A stretch of DNA of 6,245 nucleotides from Methylococcaceae bacterium (lineage in GTDB: Bacteria > Pseudomonadota > Gammaproteobacteria > Methylococcales > Methylomonadaceae), in the NCBI GenBank assembly GCA_947484105.1, contig CANKON010000090.1, forward strand, positions 1 through 6,245. The letters are read 5' to 3'. Within the stretch, counting starts at the first letter, position 1, and each line of letters starts with the position of its first letter. The position numbers and the translations under genes are program-made. Below, in pieces: positions 1-5,707 of the stretch. The notes beneath the pieces were generated by a model. The model saw only the letters and a program-made list of their open reading frames with translations. It ran no database searches and was not told the origin of the DNA.

Positions 1-948
1 ACCGTTTTGCCTTTGGTTGATGATGGCGTTGCATCAGGGATTATTTTTCGAGATGACTTTTTATCTAAATTATTTTCAAGCCGCTACGGCATGGAATTAT
101 TTGGGCGTAAACCGATTAAGACCTTTATTGACCAAATTCCGTTTAGCGTTGAATACGACACACCGATTGAAAAAGTGAGTGAGCATCTCACATCGAGCAT
201 GCGTCACGAACAAGCTTTTATTGTGACAAATAATAAAAAATATATGGGTATCGCAACGATTTTGTCATTGCTCGAAAAAATCACAAATCAACAAATTGAT
301 AACGCTAAACACGCAAATCCACTGACGTTATTACCTGGAAGCGTGCCGATGAATGCTCAAATTAACCAATTATTAGCCACTAAAACACCATTCAGTTTTG
401 GTTATTTTGATTTAGATAATTTTAAACCGTTTAATGATGTTTATGGTTACAGCGCGGGCGATGACATTATCAAAGCGGTTTCAACAACATTGAAGCAATA
501 TGTCACGCCTGAAAATGGCATTATTGGACATATTGGTGGCGATGATTTCATTGTTATTTTCACCGATAAAAATTGGTTAGAAATCTGTCAAAAAATTTTG
601 AAGGCATTTGAAAAAGCTGTCCCCACTTATTACAACGCAACCGATATTGCAGCGGGTGGCATTTATACTGAAAATCGCAAAAATGAAAAATGTTTTTTCC
701 CTATGACCAGTTTATCTGTTGGATTAGTTTCACCTGAAACAACAGCACGCTGCCATTCTCATGTTGATGTGGCAGACTTTGCGTCGGAAGCCAAAAAACA
801 CGCTAAGAAAATCGAAGGCAATAGCTATTTCGTCAATCAACGCCACAGCCCAAAAATCGTTGAGCCTATTCAACTCAATGGTTTTCAAACGATACCTAAA
901 AAGTTCAACCATATTGTTGAATTATCCGCACACGTTAAAAATAAGTAA
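1..948 (+). CDS. CBS-GGDEF signalling protein, C-terminal part (5' end outside window)
   Basis: This is the C-terminal 315 codons of a cyclic-di-GMP signalling protein; the reading frame is open to base 1, so the true start is upstream. Residues are counted from base 1. Residues about 1-25 look like the end of one CBS domain and 38-95 like a second. A GGDEF domain follows from about 106: a diverged NPLTLLPG at 106-113, the metal-binding stretch FDLDNFKPFND from 136, and the signature GGDDF at 179-183. The ending AKKIEGNSYFVNQR is typical of the EAL-CBS-GGDEF class, so an EAL phosphodiesterase domain probably lies upstream (inference). The signature has Asp where active cyclases usually have Glu, and there is no RxxD inhibitory site at the usual place before it (PENG instead). 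The domain may therefore be a GTP-sensing or degenerate module rather than a cyclase. The next gene starts five bases after the stop, which suggests co-transcription. Family assignment is firm; catalytic activity is not. Confidence 0.9.
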   Translation, partial: TVLPLVDDGVASGIIFRDDFLSKLFSSRYGMELFGRKPIKTFIDQIPFSVEYDTPIEKVSEHLTSSMRHEQAFIVTNNKKYMGIATILSLLEKITNQQIDNAKHANPLTLLPGSVPMNAQINQLLATKTPFSFGYFDLDNFKPFNDVYGYSAGDDIIKAVSTTLKQYVTPENGIIGHIGGDDFIVIFTDKNWLEICQKILKAFEKAVPTYYNATDIAAGGIYTENRKNEKCFFPMTSLSVGLVSPETTARCHSHVDVADFASEAKKHAKKIEGNSYFVNQRHSPKIVEPIQLNGFQTIPKKFNHIVELSAHVKNK

Positions 949-953
949 TTTTT

Positions 954-1706
954 ATGTCACATTCTATTTATCGAACTATCTGGATTTCTGATTTACATAT
1001 CGGCTCAACGCAATGCCAATCTGACGTTTTGCTGGATTTTTTAAAATATAATGACAGCGAAAAACTCTATTTAGTGGGTGATATTATTGATTTTTGGTCG
1101 CTTTCCAAAAAAATGTATTGGACGACTGAACACAATACGATTATTCAAAAATTGCTGCGTAAGGCACGACAAGGCACTGAAATTATTTATGTTCCAGGTA
1201 ATCACGATGAAAATGTGCGGAATTACGAAAATTATGTGTTTGGCGACATCATTGTGAAAGTTTCAGATATTCACACCACCGCGCAAGGCAAACGTTTTTT
1301 AATTGTTCACGGTGATGAATACGATGCAATTGCTCAACATCAAAAATGGTTGGCAAAAATTGGTAGTGTCGGTTATGACTGGCTGATTGCGTTAAATCGG
1401 TTTTGGCGCATTTTCAGAAAGATTTTTGGTATTCAATCGCAATTCTCATTAGCAGCTTACATCAAATTCAAAGTTAAAAATGCGGTGCAATTTATTTCAG
1501 ATTATGAAGAAACGATTGTTCAAACGTTGAAAAATGAAAATTTAGATGGCGTAATTTGTGGGCATATTCATCACGCTGAAATTAAGATGATTGAGAATTT
1601 TTTGTATGTGAATACAGGGGATTTTGTCGAAAGTTGCACCGCCATTGTGGAACATCACAATGGCGAATTAGAATTGATTAAATGGAAAAAACAAGATATT
1701 GGTTAA
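954..1706 (+). CDS. LpxH-like metallophosphatase (UDP-2,3-diacylglucosamine diphosphatase family)
   Basis: The 250-residue protein belongs to the calcineurin-like metallophosphoesterases, in the group containing LpxH, which cleaves UDP-2,3-diacylglucosamine to lipid X in lipid A synthesis on the cytoplasmic side of the inner membrane. All the metal-site motifs are visible: SDLH (D13, H15), GDIID (D43, D46), GNHDE (N83, H84), the HGD motif (H119, D121) and GHIHH (H204, H206). Residues about 140-185 form a basic and aromatic helical insertion, as in the LpxH cap. Length is close to that of LpxH (about 240 residues), but many genomes carry both true LpxH and this looser paralogue, so I give no gene symbol; the natural substrate could be another nucleotide-linked or phosphorylated lipid. 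ATG 954 is the natural start: it lies five bases after the GGDEF gene, with only a weak Shine-Dalgarno (TAAG) in that gene's tail. Its last codon overlaps the end of the convergent glycosyltransferase gene. Confidence 0.87.
   Translation: MSHSIYRTIWISDLHIGSTQCQSDVLLDFLKYNDSEKLYLVGDIIDFWSLSKKMYWTTEHNTIIQKLLRKARQGTEIIYVPGNHDENVRNYENYVFGDIIVKVSDIHTTAQGKRFLIVHGDEYDAIAQHQKWLAKIGSVGYDWLIALNRFWRIFRKIFGIQSQFSLAAYIKFKVKNAVQFISDYEETIVQTLKNENLDGVICGHIHHAEIKMIENFLYVNTGDFVESCTAIVEHHNGELELIKWKKQDIG
1640..1665. repeat. Perfect 10-bp inverted repeat (hairpin) near the end of the metallophosphatase gene
   Basis: CGCCATTGTG at 1640-1649 is the exact reverse complement of CACAATGGCG at 1656-1665, separated by a 6-base loop (GAACAT). 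It lies inside the metallophosphatase coding region (around residues 229-238) and 38 bases downstream of the stop of the convergent glycosyltransferase gene. No T-run follows on either strand, so it is not a canonical intrinsic terminator. It could act as an RNA 3'-end stabiliser or a weak terminator for the minus-strand transcript (inference). The repeat itself is read directly from the sequence. Confidence 0.6.
1703..1706. other. Overlapping convergent stop codons (TTAA)
   Basis: The palindrome TTAA provides TAA to the plus-strand metallophosphatase (1704-1706) and TAA to the minus-strand glycosyltransferase (1703-1705). There is no intergenic space, so any terminator for either gene must lie inside the other gene. 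Confidence 0.93.
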
Positions 1707-2740
1707 CGCTCAACGTGCAACACGTCAACATGACTCCAAATTGATTCAATAAAATCATTGTCGATTTCTGGCATTCCGTCTTGAATCCATTTCACTAAAA
1801 TTTTGGCGGTATTTGGATAAGTAATGTGAACAGCGCGATTATCGTGTAACCAATGTTGCACGGTTTCAAAATCAAGTTCGTCCATTACATGAGCATAACC
1901 CAATTGTTGCAACGCTGCGCCATTTGAAGTTTGTTCAACTTGCGCGTGCAACGGTTTAACGAGAATTTTTTTACCGAGTTGTAACGCTTCGCTCGTCATC
2001 GCAAAACCCGCGTTACTGATGATGCCTTCGCAAGTGTAAAGCTCATTTAAAAACGTATCGCACGACATGGAATGATAAGTAATGTGTGAATGTTTCGACG
2101 TTAGCGCGAGCGGTGACGATACATGAAAATCAAAATTTTCAAATGGCGCGAGCAGTTTTTCAACGTCATTCGTATCTTCAAAAGGCAAATAGACCACAAT
2201 TTTATTTTTGATAACGCCTTTGGATTCAAGCGCATCGACAACAGGCGGAACAATAGGTTGTCCAAAATGATGCCAGTGCATTCCAATCGACGTTTGAGCT
2301 GGCGCAAAATACTTCATTATCAAATCCGCAATCGGGTCTGAACCTTTGCGTGGAATGTCAAAATTGTAGGCATATTGATTACCTAAACCTAAAACCCGCT
2401 TTTTTTGTTTTTTTGCCGCCCATGCTGAAATTGGCTCAAAATCTGTTATCACTAAATCGTAATCGCTTAAATCCAATGTTTTGATGTCATGCAAAAATTC
2501 ACTTACTTTGGCTTCAGTGGCAGTTTTTAAATAATTCAATTTCCCTTTGCTTGTGTTGAACGTTAAGCCAGTTCGCACCCAATAATCACCAAAAATCTCC
2601 ATATCAAAATACTTATCAGCCGCTCGACCTGTAAATAAAAATTGGGTTTCAATTCCAGCCGCTTTAAGTTCTTTTGCCATAACGCGACACCGCGCTAAAT
2701 GTCCGTTTCCTGTTCCTTGCACACCGTAAAACACTTTCAT
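1703..2740 (-). CDS. MJ1255/VC2487-family glycosyltransferase
   Basis: This 345-residue protein is a GT-B fold glycosyltransferase of the family named for MJ1255 and VC2487, related to MurG. It presumably moves a sugar from a nucleotide donor to an unknown acceptor at the cytoplasmic face of the membrane. The N-terminal domain opens with the glycine-rich loop GTGNGH (9-14), followed by LARC, comparable to the GGTGGH loop of MurG. The C-terminal donor-binding domain has SNAGFAMTSEAL (242-253), LGKKILVKP (255-263) and the conserved Q of HAQVEQ (265-270), the MurG-like order of GG..T..EA..G.P...P...Q. No signal peptide or membrane segment is visible. The start is ATG at 2738-2740, with a TTAGG-like ribosome site about nine bases upstream. 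The gene converges on the LpxH-like phosphatase, a pairing that hints at a shared glycolipid or envelope-glycan role (inference). Donor and acceptor cannot be read from the sequence. Confidence 0.87.
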   Translation of the reverse strand: MKVFYGVQGTGNGHLARCRVMAKELKAAGIETQFLFTGRAADKYFDMEIFGDYWVRTGLTFNTSKGKLNYLKTATEAKVSEFLHDIKTLDLSDYDLVITDFEPISAWAAKKQKKRVLGLGNQYAYNFDIPRKGSDPIADLIMKYFAPAQTSIGMHWHHFGQPIVPPVVDALESKGVIKNKIVVYLPFEDTNDVEKLLAPFENFDFHVSSPLALTSKHSHITYHSMSCDTFLNELYTCEGIISNAGFAMTSEALQLGKKILVKPLHAQVEQTSNGAALQQLGYAHVMDELDFETVQHWLHDNRAVHITYPNTAKILVKWIQDGMPEIDNDFIESIWSHVDVLHVER

Positions 2741-2901
2741 AATCGATAACCTAAGAGATTTAAACTCGGCTTAGATTAAAGATTGTGTATTGCGTTTATG
2801 TGTCGAATAGATTGCAAAGTTGTGTCAGTTTGATGTTTTTTGTGTGACAACATTTTTGGTGTCATGGTTTTGTCAAAATCACAGAGTACGATTTGGAAAT
2901 T
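2741..2901. promoter_or_regulatory. Divergent intergenic region with repeated TGTGTC/TGTCA words
   Basis: This non-coding stretch separates the minus-strand glycosyltransferase from the plus-strand GNAT-nitrilase gene, so it must hold promoters for both. It is rich in T and G on the plus strand. The word TGTGTC occurs at 2799-2804 and 2821-2826, TGTGTG at 2841-2846 and GGTGTC at 2858-2863, roughly two helical turns apart. TGTCA occurs at 2823, 2860 and 2871, and its inverse TGACA at 2845. A short inverted repeat TTGT-GTG-ACAA lies at 2840-2850. I could not find a convincing -35/-10 pair on either strand. A regulator-binding array is possible but could be chance in skewed sequence. Confidence 0.4.
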
Positions 2902-4434
2902 ATGAAAAAAACTAAACCTAAAAAACATAAATTACTCTTACGCCATTTGACGTTAGAAGATTACGACAACCTTGCTGTATTGATGGAACACGTCTACGAC
3001 AACTTAGGTGGCGCGTGGAAAAAAGACCAATACATTTCGCAAATCACACGCTTTCCACAAGGGCAAATCGTCATCGAAGATAACGGCGTTTTAGTTGCCG
3101 CCGCATTGAGTATGGTGGTGGATTATTACAAATTCGGTGATGTTCACACTTATGCACAAATCACGGGTGATGGCTATTTAACGAATCATGATTCAGATGG
3201 CGATACCCTTTATGGTGTCGATATTTTTGTACATCCGAAATATCGCGGTTTGCGTTTAGGACGCAGACTTTATGATGCGAGAAAAGAATTGTGTCGCAGT
3301 TTGAATTTACGCCGTTTCATCGCAGGTGGCAGAATTCCTGGTTATCACAAATACGCCGATAATTTCACGCCTGTTCGCTATATCGAAGAAGTGAAAAACC
3401 GTGAAATTTTCGACCCCGTTTTATCGTTTCAACTCGCAAATGGTTTTCACGTCCGTAAATTATTAACCAATTATTTACCGATTGACAAAGATTCGCGTGG
3501 TTTTGCAACATTACTTGAATGGGTAAATTTGGATTATGTCGATAAACAGCCGTCTTCAATTGTTTCATCAAAAAGTGTGGTGCGTTTAGGCGTTGTGCAA
3601 TGGCAAATGCGAACCATGACCAGCGTTGAAGAATTGTTAAAACACGCCGAATTTTTCATTGATGCCGTGGCAGGTTATCACGCAGATTTTGTGTTATTTC
3701 CTGAATACATGAGTGCGCCGCTCATGGGATTGTTTAACGATAAACACCCACCCGATGCCATTCGCGCGTTGGCAGGATTTACCAGTGAAATTCGTAACGG
3801 CTTGCTCGAAATGGCAATGTCTTACAACATCAACATTATTGCGGGTTCAATGCCTGAATACAGCAATCATGAACTGTATAACATTTCGTGGTTATTGCGT
3901 AGAGACGGGACATTTGAAGCGCAATATAAAATTCATGTTACAACAGACGAAGTAGAATGTTGGGGCGTGCAGGGCGGCGATGCGCTAAAAGTATTTGATA
4001 CCGATTGCGGCAAAATCGCTGTGTTGATTTGTTTCGATTCGGAATTTCCCGAACTCGCACGTTTAGCGGCGTTACAAGGCGCACAAATTCTGTTTGTTCC
4101 ATTTTGGACTGACACCAAAAATGCGTATCAACGAGTGCGTTATTGTTCGCACGCAAGAGCGATTGAAAATGAATGTTTTGTTGCCATTACTGGCAGCGTT
4201 GGTAATTTGCCGCACGCTGAAAATATGGATATTCAATATGCCCAAGCGGCGATTTTTAGTCCAAGCGATTTTTCATTTCCCCACGATGCAATTTTGGCAG
4301 AAGCCACGCCAAATACTGAAATGACGTTAATTGCTGATGTAAATTTGGATTTATTAAAACAAGCACGCACACGCGGGGCAGCACGGAATTTAGCCAAACG
4401 ACGCGAGGATTTATATCGTTTGGAATGGATTTAA
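2902..4434 (+). CDS. GNAT N-acetyltransferase / carbon-nitrogen hydrolase (nitrilase) fusion
   Basis: The 510-residue protein joins two enzymes. Residues about 10-165 are a GNAT acyl-CoA N-acyltransferase domain; the acetyl-CoA loop is YRGLRLGRRLY (114-124), after the strand GVDIFVHP. Residues about 225-505 are a nitrilase-superfamily domain with all three catalytic residues: Glu268 in LFPEYMS, Lys343 in QYKIH and Cys377 in VLICFDSEFPE. This matches the class 12 nitrilases, which carry an N-terminal RimI-like domain and are uncharacterised. The likely chemistry is amide hydrolysis or acyl transfer plus acetyl transfer on one amine or peptide substrate, in the cytoplasm (inference). The frame could also begin at TTG 2893. 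ATG 2902 is preferred: a GGA lies four bases before it and the next residues (KKTKPKKHK) form a normal basic start. TTG has AGAG about six bases upstream, so it is not excluded. sixA follows after 21 bases. Confidence 0.92.
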   Translation: MKKTKPKKHKLLLRHLTLEDYDNLAVLMEHVYDNLGGAWKKDQYISQITRFPQGQIVIEDNGVLVAAALSMVVDYYKFGDVHTYAQITGDGYLTNHDSDGDTLYGVDIFVHPKYRGLRLGRRLYDARKELCRSLNLRRFIAGGRIPGYHKYADNFTPVRYIEEVKNREIFDPVLSFQLANGFHVRKLLTNYLPIDKDSRGFATLLEWVNLDYVDKQPSSIVSSKSVVRLGVVQWQMRTMTSVEELLKHAEFFIDAVAGYHADFVLFPEYMSAPLMGLFNDKHPPDAIRALAGFTSEIRNGLLEMAMSYNINIIAGSMPEYSNHELYNISWLLRRDGTFEAQYKIHVTTDEVECWGVQGGDALKVFDTDCGKIAVLICFDSEFPELARLAALQGAQILFVPFWTDTKNAYQRVRYCSHARAIENECFVAITGSVGNLPHAENMDIQYAQAAIFSPSDFSFPHDAILAEATPNTEMTLIADVNLDLLKQARTRGAARNLAKRREDLYRLEWI

Positions 4435-4442
4435 CAAAAATT

Positions 4443-4451
4443 AAGAAGGAA
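4443..4451 (+). promoter_or_regulatory. Ribosome binding site of sixA
   Basis: AGAAGGAA ends about five bases before ATG 4456. It is the strongest Shine-Dalgarno in the window, sits in the 21-base gap after the GNAT-nitrilase stop, and fixes the sixA start. Confidence 0.75.
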
Positions 4452-4455
4452 ATTT

Positions 4456-4965
4456 ATGAAAGAGTTATTGTTGCTTCGGCACGCAAAAGCAAAAATTATT
4501 GACGGAATAGAAGATAAAGAGCGTCCGTTAAAAAAACGTGGCAAACGGGATGCTCAAAATATCGGTACATGGCTCAAAAAACAGCATTTATTTCCTGATG
4601 TTCTTTTGAGTTCACCTGCTAAACGGACGCTCGATACTGCAAAAATAGTTCATCGTGCATTAGAAATGGAAGATTTAGCCATTCAAGAGAATGAACAATT
4701 GTACGCTTCAAATGTGGAGCAAATTTTGAGTATTTTGGCGGCGTATCCAGAAGAAATAAAACGTATTTTAGTCGTTGGACACAATCCAGAATTGGAAAAT
4801 TTTTTGATACACCTTGTGGGTAAAGAAGCATTGCCAAATACTCCCAAATTATTGCCGACAGGTTCATTGGTGAGGTTGTCGCTTGATAACGTTTTATGGT
4901 CAGAATTGAGTCAAAAACGCGCTCAATTTATATCCATTATTTACGCAAAATCTTTGTTAAATTAA
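4456..4965 (+). CDS. sixA: Phosphohistidine phosphatase SixA
   Basis: The 169-residue cytoplasmic protein belongs to the SixA branch of the histidine phosphatase (phosphoglycerate mutase-like) superfamily. It removes phosphate from phosphohistidine; E. coli SixA acts on HPt domains such as ArcB and on the nitrogen phosphotransferase protein NPr. The catalytic set is complete: Arg8-His9 in LLLRHAKA, Arg57 in LSSPAKRTLDTA and His109 in VVGHNPELE. These sit within a residue or two of the E. coli positions, and the length is close to the usual ~160. The short form without a large insert is the SixA rather than the mutase type. It lies 21 bases after the GNAT-nitrilase gene on the same strand with its own good ribosome site, so the two are probably co-transcribed. 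The substrate in this organism is unknown; no histidine kinase is in view. Its stop overlaps that of the convergent TetR gene. Confidence 0.9.
   Translation: MKELLLLRHAKAKIIDGIEDKERPLKKRGKRDAQNIGTWLKKQHLFPDVLLSSPAKRTLDTAKIVHRALEMEDLAIQENEQLYASNVEQILSILAAYPEEIKRILVVGHNPELENFLIHLVGKEALPNTPKLLPTGSLVRLSLDNVLWSELSQKRAQFISIIYAKSLLN
4904..4928. repeat. 7-bp inverted repeat near the end of sixA
   Basis: AATTGAG at 4904-4910 pairs exactly with CTCAATT at 4922-4928 across an 11-base loop. It is inside the sixA coding region and about 34 bases downstream of the stop of the convergent TetR gene. It has no following T-run and an AT-rich stem, so it is a weak structure at best. It is noted because its position mirrors the stronger hairpin at 1640-1665. 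Confidence 0.35.
4962..4965. other. Second overlapping convergent stop pair (TTAA)
   Basis: TTAA supplies TAA to sixA (plus, 4963-4965) and TAA to the TetR gene (minus, 4962-4964). The local word TTAACGC is the same as at the first convergent junction at 1703. Confidence 0.93.
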
Positions 4966-5597
4966 CGCATTTTGCTCACACCGTTGGCGAGTACAACCCC
5001 ATATAAAAATAAATGTATCGCCTGTTGTACCCAAATTTTAATTTCTTGTTCATCTGGCGTTTTTGCAAGCCCTAATTGAAGTTGTTGTAAACGCTCTCCG
5101 CGCAACGTACTGATAAGTTGCTCTGCTAAAAAATACGCATCAAGTTCAATAAAATATCCTGCTTGTTGTTGCGCCGCAAAAAATTTCGCCAAATTTTCTA
5201 AATTTCGTTTAACGCCTTGTTCATAAAACTCTGTGGCAAGGTCAGGAAAACGCGGCGATTCACCAATCAAAATCGCGCGAATTCGCACCGCATCAGGTCG
5301 TGTAATTAAATAAATATATTTTTGTGCAAATAAATTTAACGCTTTTTCTGGTGATTCTTCATGCGAAAAATCGATGATAAATTGATCACTACTTCGCCGT
5401 ATCAACGCGCCAAATAATCCTGCTTTACCACCAAATTGACTGTAAATGGTTCGCATAGAAACCCGTGCATGACGCGCAATCGTTTCCATACTCAAATTGC
5501 CATAACCGTATTCTAAAAATAATTCTAACGCTGCATCTAGCAAACGATCACGACTTAATAATTCATTTCCTTTTGCAGGTCGTCCGCATTTAATCAT
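4962..5597 (-). CDS. TetR-family repressor with AefR-like C-terminal domain
   Basis: The 211-residue protein is a TetR-family DNA-binding repressor. Residues about 15-62 are the N-terminal helical DNA-binding domain, with the typical run LLDAALELFLEYGYGNLSM (19-37), the turn IARHARVSMRTIYSQF (40-55) and KAGLF (58-62). The leader CGRPAKG is the basic arm common in the family. Residues about 85-205 match the AefR-like (TetR_C_7) ligand and dimer domain: RIRAILIGESPRFPDL, EFYEQGVKRNLENLAKFF, and LAEQLISTLRG. The start is ATG at 5595-5597 with only a weak upstream GAG. The gene is divergent from an RND adaptor gene, and the 110-base gap has a 26-bp palindrome, so it most likely represses the efflux operon and itself, released by a hydrophobic ligand (inference from the AcrR/MexL/TtgR pattern). 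The inducer cannot be predicted. Confidence 0.92.
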   Translation of the reverse strand: MIKCGRPAKGNELLSRDRLLDAALELFLEYGYGNLSMETIARHARVSMRTIYSQFGGKAGLFGALIRRSSDQFIIDFSHEESPEKALNLFAQKYIYLITRPDAVRIRAILIGESPRFPDLATEFYEQGVKRNLENLAKFFAAQQQAGYFIELDAYFLAEQLISTLRGERLQQLQLGLAKTPDEQEIKIWVQQAIHLFLYGVVLANGVSKMR

Positions 5598-5707
5598 TAG
5601 TTTTTACTCGAAAAAAATAAATTGACTTAAACAATAATGATAACCCATCACTAAATGGTAATATATATTACTATTTATTTTGCCCTAGAATTTAAGACAT
5701 CTATAAA
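5598..5707. promoter_or_regulatory. Divergent promoter region of TetR regulator and RND adaptor
   Basis: This very AT-rich gap must contain both promoters. Possible -10 hexamers (TAATAT at 5659, TATATT at 5664, TACTAT at 5669 on the plus strand; similar words on the minus strand because of the palindrome) lie inside the proposed operator, so bound repressor would block both directions. No clear -35 element is placed correctly. Ribosome sites on both sides are weak. Confidence 0.6.
5652..5677. promoter_or_regulatory. Probable TetR operator, 26-bp near-perfect palindrome
   Basis: The core GTAATATATATTAC (5658-5671) is a perfect 14-bp palindrome. The flanks 5652-5656 (TAAAT) and 5673-5677 (ATTTA) pair as well; the only mismatched position pair is 5657/5672 (G opposite T). 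Each arm is 13 bases. Size and symmetry suit a TetR dimer or pair of dimers, and the site lies between the repressor and its presumed efflux target, 31 bases before the adaptor start. Seen directly as a palindrome; the operator role is inferred. Confidence 0.78.

Noticed and set aside
730..991. Open frames at 730-912 (minus) and 761-991 (plus) within the GGDEF gene end
   Set aside because: Both overlap strong family-matching coding sequence in another frame, have low-complexity or cysteine/arginine-rich translations and no ribosome site of note.
2101..2341. Open frames on both strands inside the glycosyltransferase gene
   Set aside because: They are shadows of the glycosyltransferase; their translations are basic and resemble no family.
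3365..4324. Several 60-80 codon frames inside the GNAT-nitrilase gene
   Set aside because: The main frame is intact with catalytic motifs throughout; these are alternative-frame shadows.
4619..4867. 82-codon minus-strand frame inside sixA
   Set aside because: Antisense to conserved sixA motifs and with no recognisable domain.
4904..4928. Inverted repeat as an intrinsic terminator for the TetR transcript
   Set aside because: Short AT-rich stem, 11-base loop and no T-run on either strand; kept only as a weak repeat.
5622..5627. TTGACT as a -35 element for the adaptor gene
   Set aside because: At a 17-base spacing the sequence is CCATCA, not a -10; the better -10 words lie more than 28 bases away.
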